Numbered from the stretch's first letter, positions 34,116 through 43,554 are shown. The stretch is DNA of 64,000 nucleotides from Rhodopirellula islandica (GCF_001027925.1 NZ_LECT01000050.1:1-64000); one strand, 5' to 3'. Numbers and translations are program-made. The notes: generated by a model from the letters alone, not told the origin.

Positions 34116-35380
34116 GTTCGCAATTCCGAATACAGCTCGCGAATTCGGCGGGTCATCGTTTCGTGCCGGAAGACATCGGTGAATCGAGCCTGGCCCTCCC
34201 GCCCCATCCGCTGACGAAGTTCGGCGTCGCCAACCAAGCGGATCATCCGATCCGCCAAGTCATCGACCTGCCCTGCCCCAACCAGATATCCCGTTTGGTC
34301 GTCGATCACGACTTCACGAGCCCCGTCGATGTCGTAGCTGATTGCCGGACGCCCGGCGATCAGGGCCTGCGGAAGAGCTCGTGCCAAACCTTCTCGGTAA
34401 GAAGCGTGAACCAAGATGTCCATCGCACCGATCATGGCGGGCACCTCCGAAGGAGGCACCAAACCGGTGAAAATGAAGTGCTCTTTCAATCCCAGTGACT
34501 CAATCTGCTGTTCGAGTTCAGCACGCAGGATGCCGTCTCCGACCAGCAGAAACCGCACGTTGGGATAGCGGTCCGCGACGCGTTTGGCGGCGGAAATCAG
34601 ATCGACGTGGCCTTTCAGATGAAACAGGCGAGCGATCTTGCCCACCACCACATGTTCCGCTCCCAAACCATACTTCTGTCGCACCGTTTCTCGATGATCC
34701 ACCGCGTGAACGAACGGGTCGACATTCATGCCACTGTGAATCGTCACAAATTTCTGGCGTGGAGCGACACCCGCATCCACCATCAAGTCCGTCATCGCAT
34801 CGGCGACCGAGATCAGTTTGTGACAACGTGATGCGGCCCAGCGTTCACAACCCACGAAGAAATCATGAGCCGGCCTGGACTGGTAATCATGAAAGGGCGC
34901 GCCATGGACCGTGTGAACGACCACCGGGCGTTTGCCAGTGGACCTTCGCTTCAGGCCCCATCCCACATGCCTGCCAAGCAAGCCGCCTTTGGCACTGTGT
35001 GTGTGAACGACATCGGGATCAAACGCCAACAACGTTCGCCGCAAATCACGAGCGGCACGCCAATCGTTGACAGGATGAATCGCACGCCGCAAGGAATCGA
35101 GCAGCTCGATTGGCAGCCCGTCCAGTTCAAACCGCCCTGCCCTGCCCTCTGCATCAACCCCAGGCCGGTCAACCCCAGGCCGGTCAACACCAGACCGGTC
35201 AACGGCGACCGCACCAGAGCGAACGCGAGCGGCCAACAAGTCACCTTCAGGACCAACGGCGGGCCCCGTCACGAGCAAGACCTCGTCCCCATGAAGGTGA
35301 ACGAGGTCCTGGCAGTTGTGCAGCGTGTTCTCTTGCGCACCGCCAATGATCATTCGGGTGATCACATGAGCGATACGCAT
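34100..35380 (-). CDS. GT4-family glycosyltransferase
   Basis: The 426-aa protein has the GT-B fold of family 4. The N-terminal acceptor domain starts MRIAHVITRMIIGGAQENT and includes DVVHTHSAKGGLLGR. The C-terminal donor domain has VGKIARLFHLKGHVDLI, FLLVGDGILRAELEQQI, FTGLVPPSEVPAMI and YREGLARALPQALIAGRP. It should transfer a sugar from a nucleotide donor in envelope glycan synthesis. Odd points: a 15-bp tandem repeat (35156-35200) encodes VDRPG units after residue 60, and the last codons with the TAA come from a MITE end. It ends up 8 bp downstream of fliA on the same strand. Confidence 0.9.
   Translation of the reverse strand: MRIAHVITRMIIGGAQENTLHNCQDLVHLHGDEVLLVTGPAVGPEGDLLAARVRSGAVAVDRSGVDRPGVDRPGVDAEGRAGRFELDGLPIELLDSLRRAIHPVNDWRAARDLRRTLLAFDPDVVHTHSAKGGLLGRHVGWGLKRRSTGKRPVVVHTVHGAPFHDYQSRPAHDFFVGCERWAASRCHKLISVADAMTDLMVDAGVAPRQKFVTIHSGMNVDPFVHAVDHRETVRQKYGLGAEHVVVGKIARLFHLKGHVDLISAAKRVADRYPNVRFLLVGDGILRAELEQQIESLGLKEHFIFTGLVPPSEVPAMIGAMDILVHASYREGLARALPQALIAGRPAISYDIDGAREVVIDDQTGYLVGAGQVDDLADRMIRLVGDAELRQRMGREGQARFTDVFRHETMTRRIRELYSELRTVCHS
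34271..34278 (-). other. KOPS-like octamer inside the GT4 gene
   Basis: CCCTGCCC on the + strand, pointing left towards dif. Confidence 0.5.
35135..35147 (-). other. Doubled KOPS-like octamer inside the GT4 gene
   Basis: Two overlapping octamers on the - strand encode GRAGR directly after the 15-bp tandem repeat. Confidence 0.6.
35156..35200 (-). repeat. 15-bp in-frame tandem repeat (3 units)
   Basis: The unit is AACCCCAGGCCGGTC on the + strand; two units are identical and the third has two changes. It encodes VDRxGVDRPGVDRPG-type sequence in a loop of the glycosyltransferase. Unit-number changes would keep the frame. Confidence 0.85.
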
Positions 35381-35388
35381 GAAAGGTT

Positions 35389-36186
35389 TTAAGCCCCGAA
35401 CTCAAGGCGACGAACGCCGAGTTGCTGTTGCAAACGATTGACGATGGCAGTGTGCATTTGGCTGACGCGAGATTCCGACAGGTCCAAGGTGGCCCCGATC
35501 TCTTTCATCGTCAGTTCTTCGTAGTAGTACAGGATGATGATCAGACGTTCGTTGCGATTCAACCCTTTGGTGACCAAACGCATCAGATCGTTTTTCTGAA
35601 CGCGGCGGGTGGGATCTTCGCCCTTCTTGTCTTCCAAGATGTCAATTTCACGGACGTCTTTGTAGCTGTCCGTTTCGTACCACTTCTTGTTCAGCGAGAC
35701 GACGCCGACGGCGTTGGCTTCGCTTTGCATCTTTTCCACTTCCTTGATGTCGATCTCCATGTGAGCCGACAACTCTTGGACGGTCGGTGCACGACCGAAA
35801 CGAGCTTCCAAGGTCTTGGTGGCGGTGGCCAACTTGCTCGCTTTGCTGCGAACCAAGCGTGGCACCCAGTCCATTTTGCGAAGTTCGTCGAGCATCGCTC
35901 CACGAATCCGCGGCACGCAGAACGTCTCGAACTTCACACCGCGTTCGGTGTCGTAAGCATCGATGGCGTCCATCAAGCCGAACATGCCGGCGCTGATCAA
36001 GTCATCCAGCTCCACACCATCAGGCAATCGCTGCCAGATGCGTTCGCCGTTGTAGCGAACCAGTTGCATGTAGCGTTCGACCAACTGGTTCCGCAGCGGC
36101 TCATAGTCCGGCGAATCTTTGGTGGTGGATTTGAAAGAAGTCCATACCTTCAAGATCGGGTCGTCTGCAGTTGCGGTAGCCGGCAT
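35389..36186 (-). CDS. fliA: FliA/WhiG-family RNA polymerase sigma factor
   Basis: The ~265-aa sigma-28-type factor has region 2 (RYNGERIWQRLPDGVELDDLISAGMFGLMDAIDAYD, ERGVKFETFCVPRIRGAMLDELR), region 3 (FGRAPTVQELSAHMEI) and region 4 (LNRNERLIIILYYYEELTMKEIGATLDLSESRVSQMHT). FliA/WhiG factors normally read flagellar or developmental genes. The neighbours flhF and flhA make a flagellar role likely. The start at 36186 has GGAGGA at 36191-36196; the frame is open to 36207. No anti-sigma factor (FlgM) is adjacent. Confidence 0.93.
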   Translation of the reverse strand: MPATATADDPILKVWTSFKSTTKDSPDYEPLRNQLVERYMQLVRYNGERIWQRLPDGVELDDLISAGMFGLMDAIDAYDTERGVKFETFCVPRIRGAMLDELRKMDWVPRLVRSKASKLATATKTLEARFGRAPTVQELSAHMEIDIKEVEKMQSEANAVGVVSLNKKWYETDSYKDVREIDILEDKKGEDPTRRVQKNDLMRLVTKGLNRNERLIIILYYYEELTMKEIGATLDLSESRVSQMHTAIVNRLQQQLGVRRLEFGA

Positions 36187-36228
36187 CGAATCCTCCGTGA
36201 TGATCACTGATTGCTAACTTCGTCTGCC

Positions 36229-36244
36229 CAGCGAAAATTCGCTG
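36229..36244. promoter_or_regulatory. Inverted repeat upstream of fliA
   Basis: CAGCGAA and TTCGCTG, separated by AA, lie 43 bp upstream of the fliA start. It could be an operator or a leader hairpin; nothing else identifies it. Confidence 0.35.
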
Positions 36245-36328
36245 CGTGTCGGTCACTAGCAATGAAATAAGTCTTGGTGTGTTTGAACGTGCGAGTCAAT
36301 CAGCATCCGTGCCGTCAACGGTTCGCAG

Positions 36329-36628
36329 TCAATTGTCTTGGTCGTCGGCCTCTTCCAATGCTGATTTCTCAACACCTTCCTGAAACCACTTCACTCGCTT
36401 GCGATATAAGTCTTCCACTCCATCTCGAATCAACTGATCCGCGATGGCACCTGCCAAACCTCCGATGCCCATGAAAACGATCAAAGTTCCGATCGCTTCC
36501 GTTGCAACGTCTTCCGCCATCTCTCCCTGCCAAATCCCGCGAAGGACAACCAGTCCCATTGCGAATGAACCAAGCGAAAGAGCCAATGATCGGATCACGT
36601 CAGGGTCCAAACCATGGAGGCAGGCCAC
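36329..36628 (-). CDS. Small membrane protein of unknown function between flhF and fliA
   Basis: The 99-aa product has two hydrophobic segments (IRSLALSLGSFAMGLVVLRGIW, and IGTLIVFMGIGGLAGAIADQLI) followed by a charged C-terminal helix (GVEDLYRKRVKWFQEGVEKSALEEADDQD). I do not recognise a family. It lies in the flagellar gene run at the place where many bacteria have the MinD-like flhG. It is far too short for FlhG and has no P-loop. A TTG at 36610 (MDPDVIRS) is an alternative start. About 140 bp on each side separate it from its neighbours. Confidence 0.6.
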   Translation of the reverse strand: MACLHGLDPDVIRSLALSLGSFAMGLVVLRGIWQGEMAEDVATEAIGTLIVFMGIGGLAGAIADQLIRDGVEDLYRKRVKWFQEGVEKSALEEADDQDN

Positions 36629-36776
36629 AAAATAAAAACAGGTCGATTTCTTCTATCCCAAACTCGTTAAACGGACACTTCAAAAAAAGTCTCAAGTGAC
36701 TTTCGTCGATCGCGTGCCGTCACAGTTCAGAGTATCGGCCAACTTCTCATTCTTACTTCAGTCAAAATTCTTAAAA

Positions 36777-38114
36777 TCAGGCCGCCTCGCCATAGGGCAA
36801 GGATTCGTACCCGTCCATTGTCTCAAAACCCATCTCCCCCAATCCAGCGGTAGGCATCTGTGGCAATAACTGTGCCACCAAGCCAGAGGCATCTGCCACG
36901 GCGATGTCATCCGGAACCTGCTGACCGTTGGTCAAATAGCTCAGTGGCGGCGCGACGCCACGATCACGCCCCGTCAATGCAGCTAACACAGCGGCAGTGC
37001 AAGGTGTCTCGTCCAGTTTCGTCAGCGTGACCGCGTTGGCTCGCACCGGGGCGAAACCTTCCAAACTCGTTCGGATGCTTTCACCCGAACTGGTCGCACT
37101 GAGAACCAAGTGTGTTTCGTCAGGGTGCGCCGCTCGCAAGAACTCGGAGAGCTGTTCGATCCGGGCGTCACTGCGGGGACTGCGTCCAGCCGTGTCGATC
37201 AAGACCAGGTCCACATCCCCCAACGCACTGAGCGCCGTTTCCATCTGTTCGGGTTTTTCAACGACCTGCATCGGCAGGTCCATGATCTCGGCGTAAGCCT
37301 TGAGTTGCTGGACCGCCGCGATTCGGTACGTGTCGATGGTCAGCAATCCCACGCGTCGGCGAGCTTCAATCCGAAACCCGGCCGCCAACTTGGCAACCGT
37401 CGTCGTCTTGCCAACGCCCGTCGGGCCGACCAACGCGACAATGTGCCGGTCACCGGGCTGAGTTCGAATCGGACCGCAAAGGTTCAACTCCCTCGCGACA
37501 GCGCGTTGCAAATGCTCCATCCAACGCTGGTCGTTCTGAACCGCGGACTCCGAATCGGCGATTCCGGCGGCGAAGCTGGACGCCGAAGCCATCCAACGGC
37601 GAGCCGTGGACTCCTCCACCCCAGCCTGCAACAACCGCAACGACAAGGAATCGGCCGGAGTCAGCTCCGAGGAGGAATACCCCGAACCATAAAAACCGCC
37701 CTGCCCTGCCTCGGATCCAGTCACGGAACCCGAGCGAAGTTGATGGGCTGCGTCAAATTTTTGATAGGTCGCTTCCGCTGGATTTCGACCGCCAGAGCCC
37801 CCTGGGATGCCAGTGGGTGAGGCACCGTAACCGGACGACGCTGCCACTGAATTCACAGAGCGAACATCCGCAGGCTGCAACGGCTCCTCCGCATAATTCG
37901 CGAGAACAGGATTGCCTGCGTTGTCGTTCATGGCCCCTTCAACAGGACCACCATGCAACCCCGCGGTGACTTCCACGTGAGTCCGGCCAAGCCAGCCCAT
38001 CCAGCCATTGCGGACCTGCCGCGTATGAAGCACGGAAGCCTCCGGGCCCATTTGATTTCGGATGTCGGCAAGAGCCGCTTGCAGATTCGCTGCTCGAAAA
38101 GTTCTGATATGCAT
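36777..38114 (-). CDS. flhF: Flagellar biosynthesis SRP-like GTPase FlhF
   Basis: The ~445-aa protein has the FlhF N-terminus MHIRTFRAANLQAALADIRNQMG, a low-complexity B region, an N-domain (SLRLLQAGVEESTARRWM) and an SRP54-type GTPase domain. Its G motifs are VALVGPTGVGKTTTVAKLA, LLTIDTYRIAAVQQL, VLIDTAGRSPRSD and TKLDETPC. FlhF places and numbers polar flagella. The ATG at 38114 overlaps the flhA stop by one base (TGATG), which implies coupled translation. A KOPS-like octamer at 37699-37706 encodes AGQGG in the B linker. Confidence 0.95.
   Translation of the reverse strand: MHIRTFRAANLQAALADIRNQMGPEASVLHTRQVRNGWMGWLGRTHVEVTAGLHGGPVEGAMNDNAGNPVLANYAEEPLQPADVRSVNSVAASSGYGASPTGIPGGSGGRNPAEATYQKFDAAHQLRSGSVTGSEAGQGGFYGSGYSSSELTPADSLSLRLLQAGVEESTARRWMASASSFAAGIADSESAVQNDQRWMEHLQRAVARELNLCGPIRTQPGDRHIVALVGPTGVGKTTTVAKLAAGFRIEARRRVGLLTIDTYRIAAVQQLKAYAEIMDLPMQVVEKPEQMETALSALGDVDLVLIDTAGRSPRSDARIEQLSEFLRAAHPDETHLVLSATSSGESIRTSLEGFAPVRANAVTLTKLDETPCTAAVLAALTGRDRGVAPPLSYLTNGQQVPDDIAVADASGLVAQLLPQMPTAGLGEMGFETMDGYESLPYGEAA
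37699..37706 (-). other. KOPS-like octamer inside flhF
   Basis: CCCTGCCC on the + strand, immediately followed by a near second unit (CCCTGCCT). Confidence 0.5.
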
Positions 38115-40177
38115 CAATCACTCACCACGCCGTGTGACTGGATTTTTGTGTCCTGTGTGATTTCGTTGTACGACAGCACACGAACGCGGGGCATGGAACC
38201 AGCAATGATCTGGCGAAGTCCGGGACGAATCCGCGGGCTGACCAAAATCACCGGGGTATGGCCCAGCGTGATTAGTTTCTTAACTGCTTGGGAGATTTTG
38301 TCGCAAGTCGAGTCCACCGCTTGTGGGCTCATCCGGACAAAAAGTCCTCGCTCGGTATGTTCGATTCCCGCCGCAATGCGATCTTCCATGGCCGGATCCA
38401 GGGCCACCACGTGCAGCTGGCCCATGTCATCCCGGTAGCGTGTGCTGATCGTGCGCGCCAAACGATGACGGACGTATTCGCTCAGCCAAATCGGATCCTT
38501 CGTTCGCCCTGCGTGATCGCCCAGCGTTTCCAAGATGATCGCCAATTGTCGAATCGGCACATCTTCGCGAAGCAGTGTTTGCAGGACCTGCTGAACGTCA
38601 CTGATCTTCAACATCCCTGGGATCAGTTCGTCGACCACGGCCGGTGCAGCTGTCTTCAGTTCGTCGATCAAATGCTTCGTTGCGTCTCGATTCAACAATT
38701 CGTCCGCATGACGGCGCGCCAGCTCTTGCAAGTGAGTGGCCAAAACCGCCCCCGGTTCCACGGTCGTGTAGCCATAGATCGCGGCTTGTTCGCGACGGAT
38801 CGGATCGATCCAAACGGCCGGTTCACCGAAGGTTGGATCCTTGGTCGGTTCACCATCGATGACGCCCGTGGTGTGGCCGCTGTCGATGGCCAACAAACGA
38901 TCCGGCAACACGCGTTGTTTGGTCAGTGGGTTCCCAGCAATCCGAATCTCGTATTCGTAGTCATGCAAATTCATGTCGTCACGAATCCGGACCTTGGGAA
39001 GCACGACGCCAATGTCGCCTGCGATCGAGTGACGAACCCCCGTGATTCGCTGCATTAAATCGCCGCCACGGTTGGGATCCGCCAACGACAACAACCCCAA
39101 GCCAATCGCCAACTCCATCGGGTCGACGTTCAAGTAGTCTTCGACTCGTTTCTCAGCCGGTGCAGAAGCAGCGGCTTGCTCCGCCTCTTCAGCATCCAAC
39201 TCGTCTCGTTCGTTTTGTTTGTTCTGGCGATTCATCACGACGGCCAACCCGATGCAACTTGCTCCCAAGGTTGCCATCGGAATCGCGGGCAAGTTGGTCA
39301 GGATCAACATCGATAGAAAGCCACCGGCGACCGCCAGTGCCTTTGGATTGCTGAACAACTGCTGCAAAAACTGCTCAGGCAAACTGGCTTTGCGAGCACT
39401 CCGCGTGACCAACAAACCAGCGGCCAGCGAGATCAGCAGCGCCGGCACCTGGCTGACCAGACCATCACCGATCGTCAGCTTGGTGAACAACTCCGCGGCC
39501 TCGGACACGGTCATGCCATATCGCATCACACCGATGTAGAGACCACCCGCCACGTTGACCAGCGTGATCACGATGCCAGCGATGGCATCCCCGCGGACAA
39601 ACTTACTGGCACCATCCATCGCCCCATAAAAGTCAGCTTGGTTGGCGATTTCTTCGCGGCGACGTTGAGCTTCTTTTTCGTCGATCAAACCCGCGTTCAT
39701 GTCCGCATCGATCGCCATCTGGCGACCTGGCATCCCATCCAACGCGAATCGGGCGGCGACTTCACTGATTCGAGTCGCACCCTTGGTGATCACGATGAAC
39801 TGAATCAACACGATGATCACAAAGATAATGATCCCGATTTCAATCCGGTCCCCAGCGACAAACTCGCCAAAGCCCTGGATCACCCCGCCGGCGGCACCCC
39901 CGCTGCCGGATTCGGTGCTGGTCAAAATCAACCGCGTCGTGGCGACGTTGAGCACCAATCGAGCGAGCGTTGTGGCCAGCAGCAACGAGGGGAAAATGCT
40001 GAAATCAAGCGGCGTGGTGACGTAAACCGTGGTCAGCAACACAATCACACCAACGGTGATGTTGGTTGCCAGCAACAAGTCCATCAAGAACGGCGGCAAT
40101 GGCACGAGGATCACCACCAAACACATGATGATGCCAATCGGCAAAACCAAATCTCGGTAGCGCATCAAGAACTGCAT
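38114..40177 (-). CDS. flhA: Flagellar export apparatus protein FlhA
   Basis: The ~687-aa protein is the large export-gate subunit of the flagellar type III secretion system. Eight N-terminal membrane helices start with DLVLPIGIIMCLVVILVPLPPFLMDLLLATNITV. The FHIPEP loop RFALDGMPGRQMAIDADMNAG is intact, with NQADFYGAMDGASKFVRGDAIAG. A ~340-residue cytoplasmic domain follows (VRIRDDMNLHDYEYEI, HLQELARRHADELLNRD). Starts at 40210 and 40177 are possible; GAGGA is spaced for 40177. flhB and other export genes are not in the window. Confidence 0.95.
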   Translation of the reverse strand: MQFLMRYRDLVLPIGIIMCLVVILVPLPPFLMDLLLATNITVGVIVLLTTVYVTTPLDFSIFPSLLLATTLARLVLNVATTRLILTSTESGSGGAAGGVIQGFGEFVAGDRIEIGIIIFVIIVLIQFIVITKGATRISEVAARFALDGMPGRQMAIDADMNAGLIDEKEAQRRREEIANQADFYGAMDGASKFVRGDAIAGIVITLVNVAGGLYIGVMRYGMTVSEAAELFTKLTIGDGLVSQVPALLISLAAGLLVTRSARKASLPEQFLQQLFSNPKALAVAGGFLSMLILTNLPAIPMATLGASCIGLAVVMNRQNKQNERDELDAEEAEQAAASAPAEKRVEDYLNVDPMELAIGLGLLSLADPNRGGDLMQRITGVRHSIAGDIGVVLPKVRIRDDMNLHDYEYEIRIAGNPLTKQRVLPDRLLAIDSGHTTGVIDGEPTKDPTFGEPAVWIDPIRREQAAIYGYTTVEPGAVLATHLQELARRHADELLNRDATKHLIDELKTAAPAVVDELIPGMLKISDVQQVLQTLLREDVPIRQLAIILETLGDHAGRTKDPIWLSEYVRHRLARTISTRYRDDMGQLHVVALDPAMEDRIAAGIEHTERGLFVRMSPQAVDSTCDKISQAVKKLITLGHTPVILVSPRIRPGLRQIIAGSMPRVRVLSYNEITQDTKIQSHGVVSD

Positions 40178-40326
40178 CGACGGTCGTTCCTCGGGCCTGA
40201 GCGAACTCATTTCATGGCGGCACCATCCCGGTGCCACCCCAGCCCGACGGTATCAGAACTTTTTTTTCGTCGAAAGTGAAGAATTCGGTTCAAGTCAGCC
40301 AGTTCCTCAGCCGACAGCGACCGTTC

Positions 40327-41229
40327 CTAAGCCTTGACCTGCAACCCAGCGAAGGCCTTTTGCAGCCCCAGTTTGCGAATCTCGGCCTGAATCGCTTCCG
40401 CGTCGGCGGCTTCCAAGGTCAGCGAGACCTCATCCGCCAACAACTGAGCGAACAGCGACCGCGCGACCGGCAATTGACGCTTCACTTCGGCGGCGGAAAC
40501 ACTTCGCTCGGCCAGTTCGGCAGTTCGCCCGGCAATGACCTCCGACGATTCGCCCGAGTGATCCGTCACCATCCGCAAGACATCATGGACCAAATCATGG
40601 GGGGGAACATTGGCTTCCGCGTTCGCAGAGGGGGCGTCCAAGGCAGCGTCCTCGGTCCGGTAGACTCGTGTCCGCTCGCGATGCTGCTCGCGTTCCAGTG
40701 CTCGCCAAGTCCGTTGCAGCAATCCGTCTCGCCAGTAGCTCAGCCATTGGCGTGATTCCGTTTTGGCGGATTCCAAATCCAACTCTCGCGGCGATTCGGG
40801 AGTCGCTCCTTCGCTGGACTTCTTCGCCTTGGATTCGATTTCCGACGCTCGGGCTTTGGCCGCCGAGCGAAGACCAAGGATCAGAAAATCTCTCAGGCGG
40901 CCTTTCGCATGCCCGGAGTATCCGGATTTGACCAAATGCGAAATCAAAATTGCCAGCGCCCGATCCGCATCGGACTCGCTGCCCAGCACATCGGTCAACA
41001 ACCGCCGCATCGGTGGAAGGTAACGAAGCACAAACCCCGCCGCACTGCCCGCCCCCGTCCATGTTTGCCGAGATCGACTGAGCCGAACTTCTGACGAGGC
41101 ACTCAACGCCGACGAACCGATCGAAGACGACGCCATATCGCCCGAATTGGCGGGGTTGGATTGCCCTTCACGTGACGACAATTCAGCGTCGGGCGAAGAA
41201 CTGGGGTTGGAAACGGCCGGAGGATTCAT
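40327..41229 (-). CDS. Degenerate ECF-sigma-like protein
   Basis: The 300-aa protein starts with a ~60-residue Ser-rich head. The region LPPMRRLLTDVLGSESDADRALAILISHLVKSGYSGHAKGRLRDFLILGLRSAAKA resembles the region-2-like part of the planctomycete ECF-sigma-type proteins that sit next to Ser/Thr kinases, where GRFRxFLL is common. No clear promoter-reading helix-turn-helix is visible at the C-terminus (AAEVKRQLPVARSLFAQLL). The kinase gene ends 99 bp upstream on the same strand, in line with such pairs. The assignment is tentative. Confidence 0.6.
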   Translation of the reverse strand: MNPPAVSNPSSSPDAELSSREGQSNPANSGDMASSSIGSSALSASSEVRLSRSRQTWTGAGSAAGFVLRYLPPMRRLLTDVLGSESDADRALAILISHLVKSGYSGHAKGRLRDFLILGLRSAAKARASEIESKAKKSSEGATPESPRELDLESAKTESRQWLSYWRDGLLQRTWRALEREQHRERTRVYRTEDAALDAPSANAEANVPPHDLVHDVLRMVTDHSGESSEVIAGRTAELAERSVSAAEVKRQLPVARSLFAQLLADEVSLTLEAADAEAIQAEIRKLGLQKAFAGLQVKA

Positions 41230-41328
41230 CCCCGTATTCTAACTCAGTCGTGTCATCAAGTTGAAACGAACCTGCTCAAAACACCCCTCGTTCTCGCCCA
41301 ATTCGGTTTCCTTCGGCAACCGCCGGCC

Positions 41329-43554
41329 TCAGAAACCAGGCTCGCTTGCCTCTGTTTTCCAGCGAACCGCCAATCCGGGTGCCAGTTCGGGCGATCGGTC
41401 TCGGGAATGAAAACGCGTGGGATCGTCCAACCAGCCTTCCTGCGACAACACCAAGGTCACGACTCCCGGCGACGAACGCAGAAAATCATCCAACGCCTTG
41501 GAAATGAAACGAATGCCGTCCGGTTGGTCCTTCAATCCTTCCCCCGAATTATTGAATTCCAGTTCCCCCAGCGGCACCAAACCCTCCATGCCCTCGCCCA
41601 CTGGGCTGGTCTCAAACGTCAGGTGGCCTTCGCCGGATTCTTTCCAATCCAACGCTCCCGTCCCGTCTGGCGTCGGCAAATCCGACGGCCAACCGTGAAC
41701 GGTGATTCGCCCCGCACCGGGGTGTGAATCGGGAGCCATGCTCAACAACAACGCCGAACGATCGATCCGCTCCAGCACGGAATTCACGGAATCGGATTCC
41801 ATTCCTGAAGGCGGATCCAATTGCGAAAGGTCAAACCTCAGGAACGAGATCGCCCACACGTTGCCTTGTTCTTCGCCGGCACGATGCACGACCAGAGCGG
41901 GTTGTTTGCCAAAGTCCTCGGTGCTGCCGCGACTCACAAACGTGTCCGCTCCCTTTCCTGCTCGTGTGCGAATCGTGCCGAAACCCAACAGGTCTCCTGA
42001 TCGCAAGTTCTCGATGACTTCGAATTGGGATGCGATCGAATTGACACTGGCACCCGCAGGCGATTGCAATTCAAAGATCACGTCAAATCGTTCCTGCGCC
42101 ATGTTGGTGGTCAAAAACTGAATCTCGATCGACTGCGTCTCGCCAGGTGCCGGCAACTGCCTTGGCGAGAACGATCGCGGGAACGCGGGAGCTTTGCGTT
42201 TGAGCTGGCCTTCCTGTTGCAGATAGGTCGTGATGCGTGCGACCTGGCCGGCTTGCGAATACCGGACTCGCGGATCGGTCTCGGGCGACGCTGCCTGGTT
42301 GGTCAATTGAAGCCGGAACCGAGCCATCTGCCCCACCGGAACTTCGGGGTCGGAAATCACCTTGCCGGTCAGCTTCAATGCTCCCAATCCAGCGGCCAGC
42401 ACAGCAGGAGCCTTCTCCGCAACCGACGCCACAGCCGTTTGTTTCTCCGGCGCGGCATCGCGAAGCGCCCACCACACACCACCGCCGATCAACGCGACGG
42501 CAGCCAGACCGCCAACCATGAGCAGCGACTTCGAGTTGCCGCCAACGGACTTGACCGCGGCATTCGAATTCGAATCGCCGGAGTCAGACACTCCACTGGA
42601 TGCCCCGGCACCAGGGTCGATTTGAATTGCCAATTCGGCCCGTTGAGCGTTTTGCATCTCGTCGGAAACGGACCGCAATGCTTTGCGAAAATGTCCCGCG
42701 GTCTCGTATCGCTGCCCGGGTTCCTTGGACAACAACCTCATGATCAGCCGCTCAAGCGGTTCGGGCACTTCGACCGGAACACCGTCACGCTGTCGCTGCG
42801 ATAGCGGCAACGGTTCGCGGCACAGAATATTGACGAGCTGGGTCGGGGTGTTGGGCGCCAACAACGGCACTTTGCCAGCAAACATTTCATACATCACCAC
42901 GCCGAGTGAGTAGAGGTCGGTGCGTTCGTCGACCGTTTCATTGCGTGCCTGTTCAGGCGACAAGTACCCCGGCGTCCCAACAACGCTGTCGCCTTTGGCC
43001 AACCCTTGCACCGCCGATCCGCCGACCGCCAATCCGAAATCCAGAATTTTGACCCGTTCGCTGGGTGACTGAATCCACAAATTCGCGGGTTTGATATCCC
43101 GGTGAATGATCCCTCGGTCATGAGCCGCTTCCAGCCCCAAGGCGACTTGATCGGCGATCGAGATGATCTCTTCCGATGTGAATCGACGACCGGATTGCAG
43201 CAGCTGTTCCAGCGTTGCTCCCTGCAGCAATTCCATTGCCAAGAACGGCGTGCCATTGCGTTGACCGACTTCGAACAGCGTCGCCACATTGTCGTGGTGA
43301 ACGGCGGCCATCGAGCGGGCTTCTTCGACGATCCGCTTGCGACTGTTCGGCGATTTCGCGAACCGCTGGTTCATCACCTTGAGCGCCACGGTGCGTTGCA
43401 ACCGCGTGTCCTGGGCGCGATAGACGTGCCCCATGCCGCCGCTGCCCAACAACTCAATCACCCGGTAAGGGCCCAGTCGGCCCAATTCGTCCCCGGATTC
43501 TGGCGGATCCAGAAACTCGGGCAGGGAATCGGGTTCGGACGAGGAATCAGTCAT
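41329..43554 (-). CDS. Transmembrane Ser/Thr protein kinase with DNRLRE-like outer domain
   Basis: The ~741-aa protein has a canonical kinase domain at about residues 30-290: LLGSGGMGHVYRAQD, VALKVM, IIHRDIKPANLWI, ILDFGLAVGG and GTPGYLSPEQARNE. A single membrane helix (SLLMVGGLAAVALIGGGVWWAL, ~345-366) follows. The ~375-residue outer part has a segment (AGKGADTFVSRGSTEDFGKQPALVV, then ISFLRFDLSQL) similar to DNRLRE domains; this is my reading of the pattern. The start MTDSSSEPD at 43554 is chosen over the frame to 43689. It reads all usual catalytic residues and should be active. Confidence 0.88.
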   Translation of the reverse strand: MTDSSSEPDSLPEFLDPPESGDELGRLGPYRVIELLGSGGMGHVYRAQDTRLQRTVALKVMNQRFAKSPNSRKRIVEEARSMAAVHHDNVATLFEVGQRNGTPFLAMELLQGATLEQLLQSGRRFTSEEIISIADQVALGLEAAHDRGIIHRDIKPANLWIQSPSERVKILDFGLAVGGSAVQGLAKGDSVVGTPGYLSPEQARNETVDERTDLYSLGVVMYEMFAGKVPLLAPNTPTQLVNILCREPLPLSQRQRDGVPVEVPEPLERLIMRLLSKEPGQRYETAGHFRKALRSVSDEMQNAQRAELAIQIDPGAGASSGVSDSGDSNSNAAVKSVGGNSKSLLMVGGLAAVALIGGGVWWALRDAAPEKQTAVASVAEKAPAVLAAGLGALKLTGKVISDPEVPVGQMARFRLQLTNQAASPETDPRVRYSQAGQVARITTYLQQEGQLKRKAPAFPRSFSPRQLPAPGETQSIEIQFLTTNMAQERFDVIFELQSPAGASVNSIASQFEVIENLRSGDLLGFGTIRTRAGKGADTFVSRGSTEDFGKQPALVVHRAGEEQGNVWAISFLRFDLSQLDPPSGMESDSVNSVLERIDRSALLLSMAPDSHPGAGRITVHGWPSDLPTPDGTGALDWKESGEGHLTFETSPVGEGMEGLVPLGELEFNNSGEGLKDQPDGIRFISKALDDFLRSSPGVVTLVLSQEGWLDDPTRFHSRDRSPELAPGLAVRWKTEASEPGF
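43519..43526 (+). other. KOPS-like octamer, the single + strand site right of dif
   Basis: GGGCAGGG on the + strand in the kinase gene; the only octamer found right of dif that points away from it. Confidence 0.5.
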
